Below are positions 1 to 6,048 of a stretch of 6,754 nucleotides of DNA, one piece after another. Position 1 is the first letter of the stretch. Each line of letters opens with the position of its first letter. The stretch is from an uncultured Blautia sp. (GTDB lineage Bacteria; Bacillota; Clostridia; Lachnospirales; Lachnospiraceae): the NCBI GenBank assembly GCA_900547615.1, contig URHH01000135.1, positions 1 through 6,754 of the forward strand, read 5' to 3'. The notes beneath the pieces are model-generated. The model was not told where the DNA came from and made no database searches. It saw only the letters and a program-made list of their open reading frames with translations. Position numbers and translations under genes: made by a program.

Positions 1-203
1 AAGAAGCCGGAAAATTTATTATTGAAAAAGAAAAAGCTTCCATAGGAATGCTGCAGAGAATGTTTAAAATCGGATTTAACCGTGCGGCGAGAATTATGGA
101 TCAGCTTTCCGACGCCGGGGTCGTTGGTCCGGAAGAGGGAACAAAACCAAGAAAGGTGCTGATGTCTCTGGAGGAATTTCAGAGTTATCTGGAGGAATCA
201 TAA
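1..203 (+). CDS. ftsK: DNA translocase FtsK/SpoIIIE, C-terminal end (partial)
   Basis: The 5' part lies outside the window. The first complete codon is at position 3, and 66 residues precede the TAA at 201-203. The visible part is the gamma domain, a winged helix that reads the short polar sequences orienting the hexameric motor during chromosome segregation at the septum or into the forespore. Seen directly: a stretch reading ASIGMLQRMFKIGFNRAARI, followed by MDQL, AGVVGPEEGTKPRKVL and a short acidic tail. GFNRAARIMDQL corresponds to the recognition helix of the family, and the VGP...G.KPR block to the wing. The motor and membrane domains cannot be seen, so FtsK versus SpoIIIE (or a sporulation-specific versus division paralogue) cannot be decided. 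The stop codon abuts the next gene, whose SD lies inside this one, so the two are probably translationally linked. Confidence 0.93.
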   Translation, partial: EAGKFIIEKEKASIGMLQRMFKIGFNRAARIMDQLSDAGVVGPEEGTKPRKVLMSLEEFQSYLEES

Positions 204-683
204 ATGAAAATAACTTTGATAACCGTAGGAAAAATAAAAGAAAAGTACTTGCGCGACGCCATAGGAGAATACAGCAAGCGTCTAAGCCGTTACTGTAAGC
301 TGGAAGTTGTGGAGGTAGCGGATGAGAAAACGCCGGACAATGCAAGCGAGACGGTAGAAAATCAGATCCGCCAAAAAGAGGCAGAACGTATTTTAAAACA
401 CATTAAGGATGATTCTTATGTGATCACTCTGGAGATCAACGGGAAAATGCTGGATTCTCCCGGGCTTGCAGAGAAAATAGAAACTCTTGGAACAAAGGGC
501 GAGAGCCATCTCACCTTTGTGATCGGCGGCTCCATAGGGCTTGGAGAGGAAGTTTTGAAACGCTCGGATTTTGGTCTGAGCTTTTCCAAAATGACTTTTC
601 CCCATCAGCTTATGCGGGTGATTCTTCTGGAACAGATATACAGAAGCTTCCGCATTATAAATGGAGAGCCATATCATAAATAA
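204..683 (+). CDS. rlmH: 23S rRNA (pseudouridine-1915-N3) methyltransferase RlmH
   Basis: 159 residues, the normal full length for RlmH (YbeA/OrfX), a homodimeric SPOUT methyltransferase. The family uses S-adenosylmethionine to methylate N3 of pseudouridine 1915 in helix 69 of 23S rRNA, acting on assembled 70S ribosomes in the cytoplasm. The sequence opens with MKITLITVGKIKEKY. It carries the SAM-binding knot loop FVIGGSIGL (residues 105-113). The C-terminal signature runs from LSFSKMTFPHQLMRV (from about residue 125) through LLEQIYRSFRI to the terminal NGEPYHK, which is required in the family for activity. The start is supported by GGAGGA at 191-196, 7 nt upstream and inside the preceding gene; the ATG follows the ftsK TAA with no gap. 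Nothing is truncated or missing. In staphylococci the 3' end of this gene is the SCCmec integration site; here the next gene follows after 22 nt and no element is inserted. Confidence 0.97.
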   Translation: MKITLITVGKIKEKYLRDAIGEYSKRLSRYCKLEVVEVADEKTPDNASETVENQIRQKEAERILKHIKDDSYVITLEINGKMLDSPGLAEKIETLGTKGESHLTFVIGGSIGLGEEVLKRSDFGLSFSKMTFPHQLMRVILLEQIYRSFRIINGEPYHK

Positions 684-692
684 AAGAATGAC

Positions 693-699
693 GGGAGGG
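693..699 (+). promoter_or_regulatory. Ribosome binding site that fixes the lemA start at 706
   Basis: GGGAGGG lies 6 nt before the ATG at 706. The same frame has an earlier ATG at 661, inside the end of rlmH. That start would add 15 polar residues ahead of the hydrophobic N-terminal helix and has no comparable SD. The start at 706 gives the 184-residue length usual for LemA. Confidence 0.8.
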
Positions 700-705
700 C
701 AGACT

Positions 706-1260
706 ATGACAGCAGTGATTATTATCGGCGCAGTTTTATCAGCAGCAGTATTGTGGGGAATCAGCTCCTATAACGGGTTTGTTGCACTACGCAATAAAAC
801 GGAGGAGGCATTTTCCGCTATGGACGTGTCTTTGAAGAAACGGTATGATTTAATTCCCAATTATGTGGAGACTGTAAAGGGATATGCAAAGCATGAATCA
901 GAAACACTGGAAAAGGTAGTGAGCGCCAGAAATATGGCGATGACAGCAGAGACACCAAAGGAGCGTATGCAAAATGATAATATTCTTACGGGAAGTCTGC
1001 GCTCCCTTTTTGCGATTGCGGAAAATTATCCGGACTTAAAAGCCAACACAAATTTTACAGAACTTCAGGATCAGTTGTCAGAAATAGAAGAAGAAATTGC
1101 AGGGGCAAGAAGATATTATAACGGTGTGGTAAACAGGTATAATACAAAGGCGGAAATGTTCCCCGGAAATATCATTGCCAAAATGTTCCATTTTGAAAGA
1201 AAACCTCTTTTTGAGGTGGAAGAGAGCGAAGAGAGGAAAAATGTAAAAGTATCATTTTAA
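706..1260 (+). CDS. lemA: LemA family membrane protein
   Basis: 184 residues with one N-terminal membrane helix (about residues 3-19), then a long helical body. Family signatures are clear: YNGFVALRNKTEEAFSAMDV (22-41), KKRYDLIPNYVETVKGYAKH (44-63) with ETLEKVVSAR after it, then YPDLKA...F.ELQ.QLSEIEEEIAGARRYYN (about 108-139) and RYNTKAEMFPGNIIA (144-158). In the family the body is a four-helix antiparallel bundle, expected on the cytoplasmic side with the N-terminus outside. The biochemical role of LemA proteins is not established. Context: 22 nt after rlmH and 18 nt before a DUF2207 protein, a pairing that recurs in many bacteria and suggests that the two act together at the membrane. The acidic, charged C-terminus (FEVEESEERKNVKVSF) is intact. 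Confidence 0.93.
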   Translation: MTAVIIIGAVLSAAVLWGISSYNGFVALRNKTEEAFSAMDVSLKKRYDLIPNYVETVKGYAKHESETLEKVVSARNMAMTAETPKERMQNDNILTGSLRSLFAIAENYPDLKANTNFTELQDQLSEIEEEIAGARRYYNGVVNRYNTKAEMFPGNIIAKMFHFERKPLFEVEESEERKNVKVSF

Positions 1261-1272
1261 AAGGAAGGGGAG
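1261..1272 (+). promoter_or_regulatory. Ribosome binding site for a GTG start at 1279
   Basis: The purine-rich AAGGAAGGGGAG ends 6 nt before a GTG codon. This GTG is immediately followed by a Lys-rich, hydrophobic signal-like N-terminus. The first in-frame ATG codes for residue 46, after that segment, so GTG is the only sensible start. Confidence 0.75.
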
Positions 1273-1278
1273 CTGTCT

Positions 1279-3249
1279 GTGAAAAAGAAGATAAAAAACT
1301 ATTTTTGGATTGCCGTATGGGTCGTTCTGTTTCTTGTGACCGGAAATTTCAGTATTCTGGGACAGATATTTCCTGAAAAATCAGAGGCGCAGGAAGTATC
1401 GGAAGACGTATTTATGGATACCACCTCCTATTCTACAGAAATTGAAGTACAGGATAATAATTCCTATCTGGTACGGGAAAATATCGACGTGTTCTTTTCT
1501 CTGAAAAGACATGGGATTTACCGGTATATTCCGCAGAAGGGAAAGATTTCTCAGCTTGAAGAAAACGGAGAAGTAAAAGAAATTCCCTACTATGCTTCTT
1601 TTGATGAGGTAAAAGCGTCAGAAGAGCTTTATGTAACATCAGAAAACGGAAATAAGGTACTGCGTCTGGGTGATCCAGATGAGGGAGCACAGGTGGAGGG
1701 GGCTCAGGAGTACGATCTTCAGTATCATGTGACACCGATAACTTCAAAGGGATATACAGACGCGTACTACAATATTTTTCCCACCGGGTGGCAGAATGAG
1801 ATTCCGGAGGGAAGCACCTTTCAGATCCGCTTTCCCAAGGAATTTGACAAAGCAAGGTTTCAGATTTATTACGGACAGTACGGAGAGCGGCTGGACGGAA
1901 CAGATATAGTGGATCTTACCTGGAATGGAAATACGGTATCCGGCATATTAAAAGCCCCCCTTCCTGTTGGAACCGGAATGACGTTTTATGTTCCTATGGA
2001 AGAGGGATATTTTCAAAATACTGCCTCTGTAAGCGGAATAAATATCCTGCTTTTGAGCATCAGCGGAATTTCTCTTCTGGTCCTGATCCTTCTGTTCTGG
2101 TTTTTCGGGAAAGACAGCATGATCATTCCTTCTGTGCAGTTTCAGCCGCCGGAAGGTTTTGACAGCGCTGCAGTAGGGTATATTATTGATGGAGACGTAT
2201 CGGATAAGGACGTCATGTCTCTTCTTCTTTTCTGGGCAGACAAGGGGTATATGAAGATTCAGGAGACAGAGGAGCTGGAGCTTTCTTTTATCAAGCTTTC
2301 TGATCTGCCTGATGACGCGCCAAAATATGAGAAAGAATTTTTTACCGGAATTTTCGGAAAACACGCGCCTGCAGGAAAAAAGGTAAAAATGAGCAATCTC
2401 AGGTACAGAATGGCAAAGACGTTCTCAAGAACAAAGGCGTGGATTGAGGAAAATTACAGAGAAAAGGTATATACAAAAGCTTCCAGAAGAGCAAGGATCG
2501 GAGCCGGATTTTTAAGCTGCATTCCTGTATTTCTTTCCATTTTTATTCTTATGAAGATGACTATGACAAATCTCCTTATCCTGGTTCTGCCGGCGCTGTA
2601 TCTTACCGGGCTTGTGATTTTCAGTCATACCGTAGACTGCTGGTATGCGACTGCCAGAAAATCCCGGATCCTTATGGGAAGCATTTCCGCAGCTATGAGC
2701 ATGACTTCGGTTGTCTCCCTTGTGCTGATTTATGGTATCGCAATGCTTAAAGGAGATATGCTGAATTTCTTCCCCGGACTTTTAACAGCCGGTGCTGCGG
2801 CATGTGCAGGTCTTGTTTTTACAGGATTTATGAAAAAGCGCACAGAGGAATGTTCGGAGTGGATCGGGCGTCTTTTGGGGCTTCGTGATTTTATTGAGAC
2901 AGCAGAACTGGAGAGAATGCAGGTAATTGCAAAAGATTCGCCGCAGCTTTTTTATCATATTCTTCCTTTTGCCTATGTATTTGGTCTTACAGATATTTTA
3001 CTTGACAAAATGAAGGATTTGACGCTTCCATCTCCGGACTGGTACGAGACACAGGTACCTTATACGCATTTTGATCATTATACGATGCACAGAATGATGC
3101 ACGCAGATATGGATTATGCGGCGACAACGATTTCCACACCAAAGCCTTCCGAATCTTCCGGTGGAAGCAGCGGCTCTTCCGGCGGTTTCTCAGGCGGAGG
3201 CGGATTTTCCGGTGGAGGCTTCGGTGGAGGCGGAGGCGGAAGCTGGTAA
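1279..3249 (+). CDS. DUF2207 family multi-pass membrane protein with Gly/Ser-rich tail
   Basis: 656 residues, a typical length for DUF2207 proteins, whose function is unknown. Layout seen: a signal-like N-terminus (KKK, then hydrophobic 8-30); an outer domain (about 38-250) with the family motif RHGIYRYIP (77-85) and an aromatic YYNIFPTGW stretch (163-171); a membrane helix (about 254-277); a soluble segment beginning QPPEGFDSAAVGYIIDG (289-305), resembling the family's cytoplasmic part; four more hydrophobic segments (about 407-427, 431-449, 465-490, 496-518); a second soluble part with ILPFAYVFGL (561-570); and a Gly/Ser tail (624-656) ending GSW. With five helices after the outer domain, the tail would be cytoplasmic (inference from hydrophobicity read by eye). 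It follows lemA by 18 nt and precedes the hydrolase by 16 nt, so co-transcription is likely. A gene symbol is not warranted. Confidence 0.88.
   Translation: MKKKIKNYFWIAVWVVLFLVTGNFSILGQIFPEKSEAQEVSEDVFMDTTSYSTEIEVQDNNSYLVRENIDVFFSLKRHGIYRYIPQKGKISQLEENGEVKEIPYYASFDEVKASEELYVTSENGNKVLRLGDPDEGAQVEGAQEYDLQYHVTPITSKGYTDAYYNIFPTGWQNEIPEGSTFQIRFPKEFDKARFQIYYGQYGERLDGTDIVDLTWNGNTVSGILKAPLPVGTGMTFYVPMEEGYFQNTASVSGINILLLSISGISLLVLILLFWFFGKDSMIIPSVQFQPPEGFDSAAVGYIIDGDVSDKDVMSLLLFWADKGYMKIQETEELELSFIKLSDLPDDAPKYEKEFFTGIFGKHAPAGKKVKMSNLRYRMAKTFSRTKAWIEENYREKVYTKASRRARIGAGFLSCIPVFLSIFILMKMTMTNLLILVLPALYLTGLVIFSHTVDCWYATARKSRILMGSISAAMSMTSVVSLVLIYGIAMLKGDMLNFFPGLLTAGAAACAGLVFTGFMKKRTEECSEWIGRLLGLRDFIETAELERMQVIAKDSPQLFYHILPFAYVFGLTDILLDKMKDLTLPSPDWYETQVPYTHFDHYTMHRMMHADMDYAATTISTPKPSESSGGSSGSSGGFSGGGGFSGGGFGGGGGGSW
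3157..3246 (+). repeat. Low-complexity GGN/TCN tract coding for the Gly/Ser tail
   Basis: Irregular repetition of GGTGGA, GGCGGA and TCC units codes for the last approximately 30 residues of the DUF2207 protein (runs of G broken by S and F, ending GSW). The codons vary (GGC, GGT, GGA), so it is not a perfect tandem repeat and is more likely maintained at protein level than by recent slippage. The tract is open in another frame, which falsely extends the downstream gene upstream to 3116. Confidence 0.7.
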
Positions 3250-3254
3250 GAAAC

Positions 3255-3260
3255 GGAGGA
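3255..3260 (+). promoter_or_regulatory. Ribosome binding site that fixes the hydrolase start at 3266
   Basis: GGAGGA lies 5 nt before the ATG at 3266. The frame is open back to an ATG at 3116, but those extra 50 residues are an out-of-frame reading of the DUF2207 Gly/Ser tail. The family N-terminus (a short beta strand, then DGRILSVG) fits the start at 3266. Confidence 0.85.
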
Positions 3261-3265
3261 ATAAC

Positions 3266-4894
3266 ATGGCAAAAACATTTTATACAAACGGAACGATTCT
3301 CACAATGAATGAAAACAGCCTTTACGCAGAAGCCGTATGCGTAAAAGACGGGCGAATCCTTTCAGTGGGAACAGAAAAAGAGGTAATGGCAGACAAAGAA
3401 GCGGGAGATGAGGTAGTAGATTTACATGGAAAAACCATGATGCCTGGTTTCATTGACGCGCACTCTCATTTTGCAGGCGCAGCCAACGCCATGCTTCAGT
3501 GCGATTTATCTTTCTGCGAGAGCTTCTCAGATATAATAAGAGAAATGAAAAAATTTGCAGAAGAAAGAAATCTTACAGAAGAAGAGTGGATTATTGGAAG
3601 AAATTACGACCAGAATTTTCTGAAGGAAAAAAGACACCCGGATAAATCTGTACTGGACGAAATCAGCAGAATAAATCCAGTATTAATTGTGCACGCGTCC
3701 TCCCATATGGGCGTCGCAAACAGCAAAGCTTTGGAAATGCAGGGAATCAATGAAAAGACAGAGGACTGTCCCGGAGGGAAATACGGAAGACTGGAGAACA
3801 GCAGAATACCGGACGGTTATATGGAGGAAAAGGCGTTTTTGAATTTTCAGTCGAAGCTTCCCATGACTTCTGTGGAAAAGCTGATGGAGCTGATCGTGAA
3901 AGCCCAGACTATGTATGCTTCTTATGGCATTACCACCGTGCAGGACGGTATGGTAGGAAAGCCTTTGTTTCAATTACTGAAATGCGCGGCAGAAAAAGGG
4001 CTTTTCAAACTGGATATAGTTGGTTTTGCAGACATTACCACCATGCCTGATATTTTCGAAAAAGAGCCGGACTATGCAGAACAATACTGCAGACATTTTA
4101 AGATGGGCGGCTTTAAAATCTTCCTGGACGGTTCTCCTCAGGGAAAAACTGCCTGGACTTCAAAACCTTATAAAGGAGAAGGGGATTACTGCGGTTATCC
4201 CATTTATACAGACGAAACACTGGAGGAATATATTGAACTGGCGCTTCAGAAAAAGAAACAGCTTCTTGCCCACTGCAATGGCGATGCGGCGGGGGAGGAG
4301 GATATTACGCTGTATTTCATTACGCAGTTTGAAAAAGCGATGGAAAAACTGGGTGAAGAAGACAGCCGCCGCGCAGTGATGGTACACGCCCAGCTTGTAA
4401 GAGAAGACCAGTTAAAGAGAATGGCAGAAATGCAGATGATGCCAAGCTTTTTTGTAGTGCATACTTATTACTGGGGAGATATTCACATCAAAAACTTCGG
4501 GCAGGAGAGAGGAAGTCAGATTTCACCGGTAAAATCTGCTGTGAAAAACCATATGAAATACACCTTCCATCAGGATACGCCTGTTGTTCCGCCGGATATG
4601 ATGCGCACTGTGTGGAGCGCAGTCAACCGAGTTTCCAGATCCGGTCAGAGGATTGGCGAAAATCAGAGAGTTTCTGTGATGGAAGCATTAAAAGCCATCA
4701 CTGTATATGCCGCGTATCAGTATTTTGAGGAAAAAGAAAAGGGAACTATCGAAAAAGGAAAAAAAGCAGACTTTGTAATATTAAGCGAAAATCCATTGGA
4801 AACAGAACCGGAGAAACTGGCGGCTGTTCATGTTCTTACGACCATCAAAGAGAACGAAGTGATTTATAAAGCGGAAGAGCTCAATAAAAATTGA
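3266..4894 (+). CDS. Amidohydrolase, YtcJ/Amidohydrolase_3 family
   Basis: 542 residues, normal for this family of cytoplasmic metal-dependent hydrolases; no signal peptide. Seen in order: an N-terminal beta-sandwich strand with TNGTILTMNE and VKDGRILSVG (about 7-35); the metal-binding MMPGFIDAHSHF with H66 and H68; GGFKIFLDGSPQGKTAW (281-297), with K284 the likely carboxylated bridging lysine; LLAHCNGD with H336; VMVHAQLV with H374; FHQDTPV with D437, the usual catalytic/metal aspartate position; and the C-terminal EKGTIEKGKKADFVILSENP (489-510) closing the beta domain. All expected metal ligands are present, so it should be active. Members include N-substituted formamide deformylases, but most are uncharacterised, and the substrate cannot be named from sequence. 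It follows the DUF2207 gene by 16 nt and probably shares its transcript. Its TGA stop lies within the -35 box of the next promoter. No terminator hairpin is visible after it. Confidence 0.92.
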   Translation: MAKTFYTNGTILTMNENSLYAEAVCVKDGRILSVGTEKEVMADKEAGDEVVDLHGKTMMPGFIDAHSHFAGAANAMLQCDLSFCESFSDIIREMKKFAEERNLTEEEWIIGRNYDQNFLKEKRHPDKSVLDEISRINPVLIVHASSHMGVANSKALEMQGINEKTEDCPGGKYGRLENSRIPDGYMEEKAFLNFQSKLPMTSVEKLMELIVKAQTMYASYGITTVQDGMVGKPLFQLLKCAAEKGLFKLDIVGFADITTMPDIFEKEPDYAEQYCRHFKMGGFKIFLDGSPQGKTAWTSKPYKGEGDYCGYPIYTDETLEEYIELALQKKKQLLAHCNGDAAGEEDITLYFITQFEKAMEKLGEEDSRRAVMVHAQLVREDQLKRMAEMQMMPSFFVVHTYYWGDIHIKNFGQERGSQISPVKSAVKNHMKYTFHQDTPVVPPDMMRTVWSAVNRVSRSGQRIGENQRVSVMEALKAITVYAAYQYFEEKEKGTIEKGKKADFVILSENPLETEPEKLAAVHVLTTIKENEVIYKAEELNKN

Positions 4895-4919
4895 CAAACA
4901 CACAGAGCGATGTTATAAT
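4891..4919 (+). promoter_or_regulatory. Consensus sigma-A (sigma-70 type) promoter with extended -10
   Basis: TTGACA (4891-4896), a 17-bp spacer, and TATAAT (4914-4919), with TG at 4911-4912 forming an extended -10 (TGTTATAAT). Every position matches the housekeeping consensus and the spacer is optimal. The expected transcription start is near 4926, giving a leader of about 36 nt before the ATG at 4962. The -35 box overlaps the hydrolase stop codon. No operator-like inverted repeat is evident around it. Confidence 0.9.
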
Positions 4920-4947
4920 GCTTCCTTGCTATCTGAAAACAGAAAAG

Positions 4948-4953
4948 AAAGGA
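4948..4953 (+). promoter_or_regulatory. Ribosome binding site for the FUSC-like gene
   Basis: AAAGGA (within AGAAAGGA) sits 8 nt before the ATG at 4962. An in-frame TTG at 4926 would fall at the predicted transcription start itself and has no leader or SD, so 4962 is chosen. Confidence 0.65.
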
Positions 4954-4961
4954 TTGATTTT

Positions 4962-6006
4962 ATGACATTTTATCAGGAACTGCAGTTAAATCAGGCCGGC
5001 TCAAAGGCGATGGTAAAAAATGCCAAAAGCCCACGGGAGAAACTTCATCATACTTGTATCTATATGTTTAAAATTGGGATTACCCTGCTTTTCTGTATGG
5101 CATTTGTTATGGCGTTTGGCCGGATTTTTGGAGATGGAAACAGCACAGTAGGCGTTGTGGTACTTTTGTTTCTCATGGTATTTAAGAATGCAGATTTCGG
5201 GATCTGTATGCGCCATTCTCTTAAAGTGATGGCAGCTATTTTCGGGATTTTAATCATAGGTCCGAGACTTGCGAATATGGCTGGGCCGGGTTTGGGGATG
5301 GGACTGGATATTTTGGTTTTTTTTTCTTCTTGCATTTATAAGTTGCCATAATATTATTATGTCAAACCATTCCACTGTGATTCTGGGGTATCTTCTTCTT
5401 TACGGATATGATGTGACAGGAAAAGATTACGGACTTCGAATTGCAGGGCTTGTACTGGGAGCGGTACTCACAGGGATTGTATTTTACAGAGGACACCGCA
5501 ATTATGAGTATAAAAGAGATTTAAAAAGCATCTTTGAAGAATTTGATATTCATTCCTCACGAACAAGATGGCAGATTTCCATGACGCTCGGAGTTTCTTC
5601 TGCCATGTGCTTTGCAGAACTTCTTCATTTCCCGCGTTCTATGTGGATTGGAATTGCTGTTATGTCAGTTATGGTTCCTTTTGAGCAGGATTTAAAGAAG
5701 CGAACAAAAGGAAGGATCCCGGGGAATCTCTTCGGCGGTATTTTATTTGTGGTCCTTTATGTTATACTGCCGCCTTCCTTCCTCTCTTATGCAGGCATTA
5801 TAGGCGGGATCGGTGTGGGGCTTTCCGCAAGCTACGGCTGGCAGTCGGTATTTAATTCTCTTGGAGCAATGGCAGTTGCCACAGGGCTTCTGGGACTTCC
5901 GGCAGCTGTTTTCTTCCGTATTTTCCATAATGTATGCGGAAGTATTTACGGACATCTCTTTTACAGATTTTTTAACCGGTCAGTAAACTGTATTCCGGCA
6001 GAATAA
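4962..6006 (+). pseudogene. FUSC-like (aromatic acid exporter type) membrane protein, frameshifted at a T9 run
   Basis: As written, translation from 4962 stops after 129 residues at the TAA 5349-5351. The remaining two thirds continue in the +1 frame to the TAA at 6004-6006. Removing one T from the T9 run (5317-5325) joins ILVFF directly to LLAFISCHN and gives one 347-residue protein. The product has several hydrophobic helices, including about 33-52, 60-75 and 88-100, and more after the junction. A basic loop FEQDLKKRTKGRIPGN between helices resembles the R...R..G loop of the FUSC/ArAE family of presumed efflux proteins (fusaric acid resistance-like). The membrane helices repeat in two similar halves. 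Both pieces keep clean coding sequence, so the break is recent, switchable or artefactual. An internal ATG at 5359 is in the second frame but has no SD. A perfect promoter drives the gene and a terminator closes it. The substrate is unknown. Confidence 0.8.
5317..5325 (+). repeat. Homopolymer run of nine T at the frameshift point
   Basis: Nine consecutive T within the codons GTT TTT TTT TCT. This is the longest homopolymer I noticed in the window, and it coincides with the frame change of the FUSC-like gene. Eight T would restore the full frame. Such runs are prone to replication slippage, transcriptional slippage and sequencing error. Confidence 0.9.
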
Positions 6007-6009
6007 GGC

Positions 6010-6047
6010 AAAAAAAGGCTTCCTTCAAAAATGAGGGAAGCTTTTTT
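6010..6047. terminator. Bidirectional intrinsic terminator between convergent genes
   Basis: The stem GCTTCCTTC (6018-6026) pairs with GAGGGAAGC (6033-6041): 9 bp with one T-G wobble in the middle, and a 6-nt AAAAAT loop. It is preceded by seven A (6010-6016) and followed by six T (6042-6047). It therefore acts as a hairpin plus U-tract in both directions, ending the FUSC-like gene (stop at 6006) and the MATE gene (stop at 6049). Confidence 0.88.
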
Positions 6048-6048
6048 C

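Noticed and set aside
661..705. Upstream extension of LemA to an ATG at 661 overlapping rlmH
   Set aside because: It adds polar residues before the membrane helix, lacks an SD, and makes the protein longer than the family norm.
1433..2364. Two - strand open frames opposite the DUF2207 gene
   Set aside because: Their composition is that of antisense shadows, and no SD or promoter is seen. The + strand frame carries the family motifs.
3116..3265. Upstream extension of the hydrolase to an ATG at 3116
   Set aside because: This is the DUF2207 Gly/Ser tail read out of frame. A strong SD at 3255-3260 supports the start at 3266.
4176..4183. GAGAAGGG, identical to the SpoIIIE/FtsK recognition sequence described in Bacillus subtilis, on the + strand
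   Set aside because: A single 8-mer in a coding region is compatible with chance and no strand-biased series is visible. Whole-chromosome skew statistics would be needed.
4020..4379. + strand open frame of 119 codons within the hydrolase
   Set aside because: It lies inside a gene whose own frame has all catalytic motifs; there is no SD and its composition is that of a shifted frame.
4895..4961. Possible terminator, riboswitch or operator between the hydrolase and the FUSC-like gene
   Set aside because: The 67-nt gap holds the promoter spacer and -10 box, a short leader and an SD. I see no stable hairpin with a T tract and no clear inverted repeat.
5359..6006. Internal restart at the ATG 5359 making a separate C-terminal protein
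   Set aside because: There is no ribosome binding site upstream (AT-rich CATAATATT context), and the preceding sequence in the same frame is still family-like membrane sequence. One frameshifted gene explains it better than two genes.
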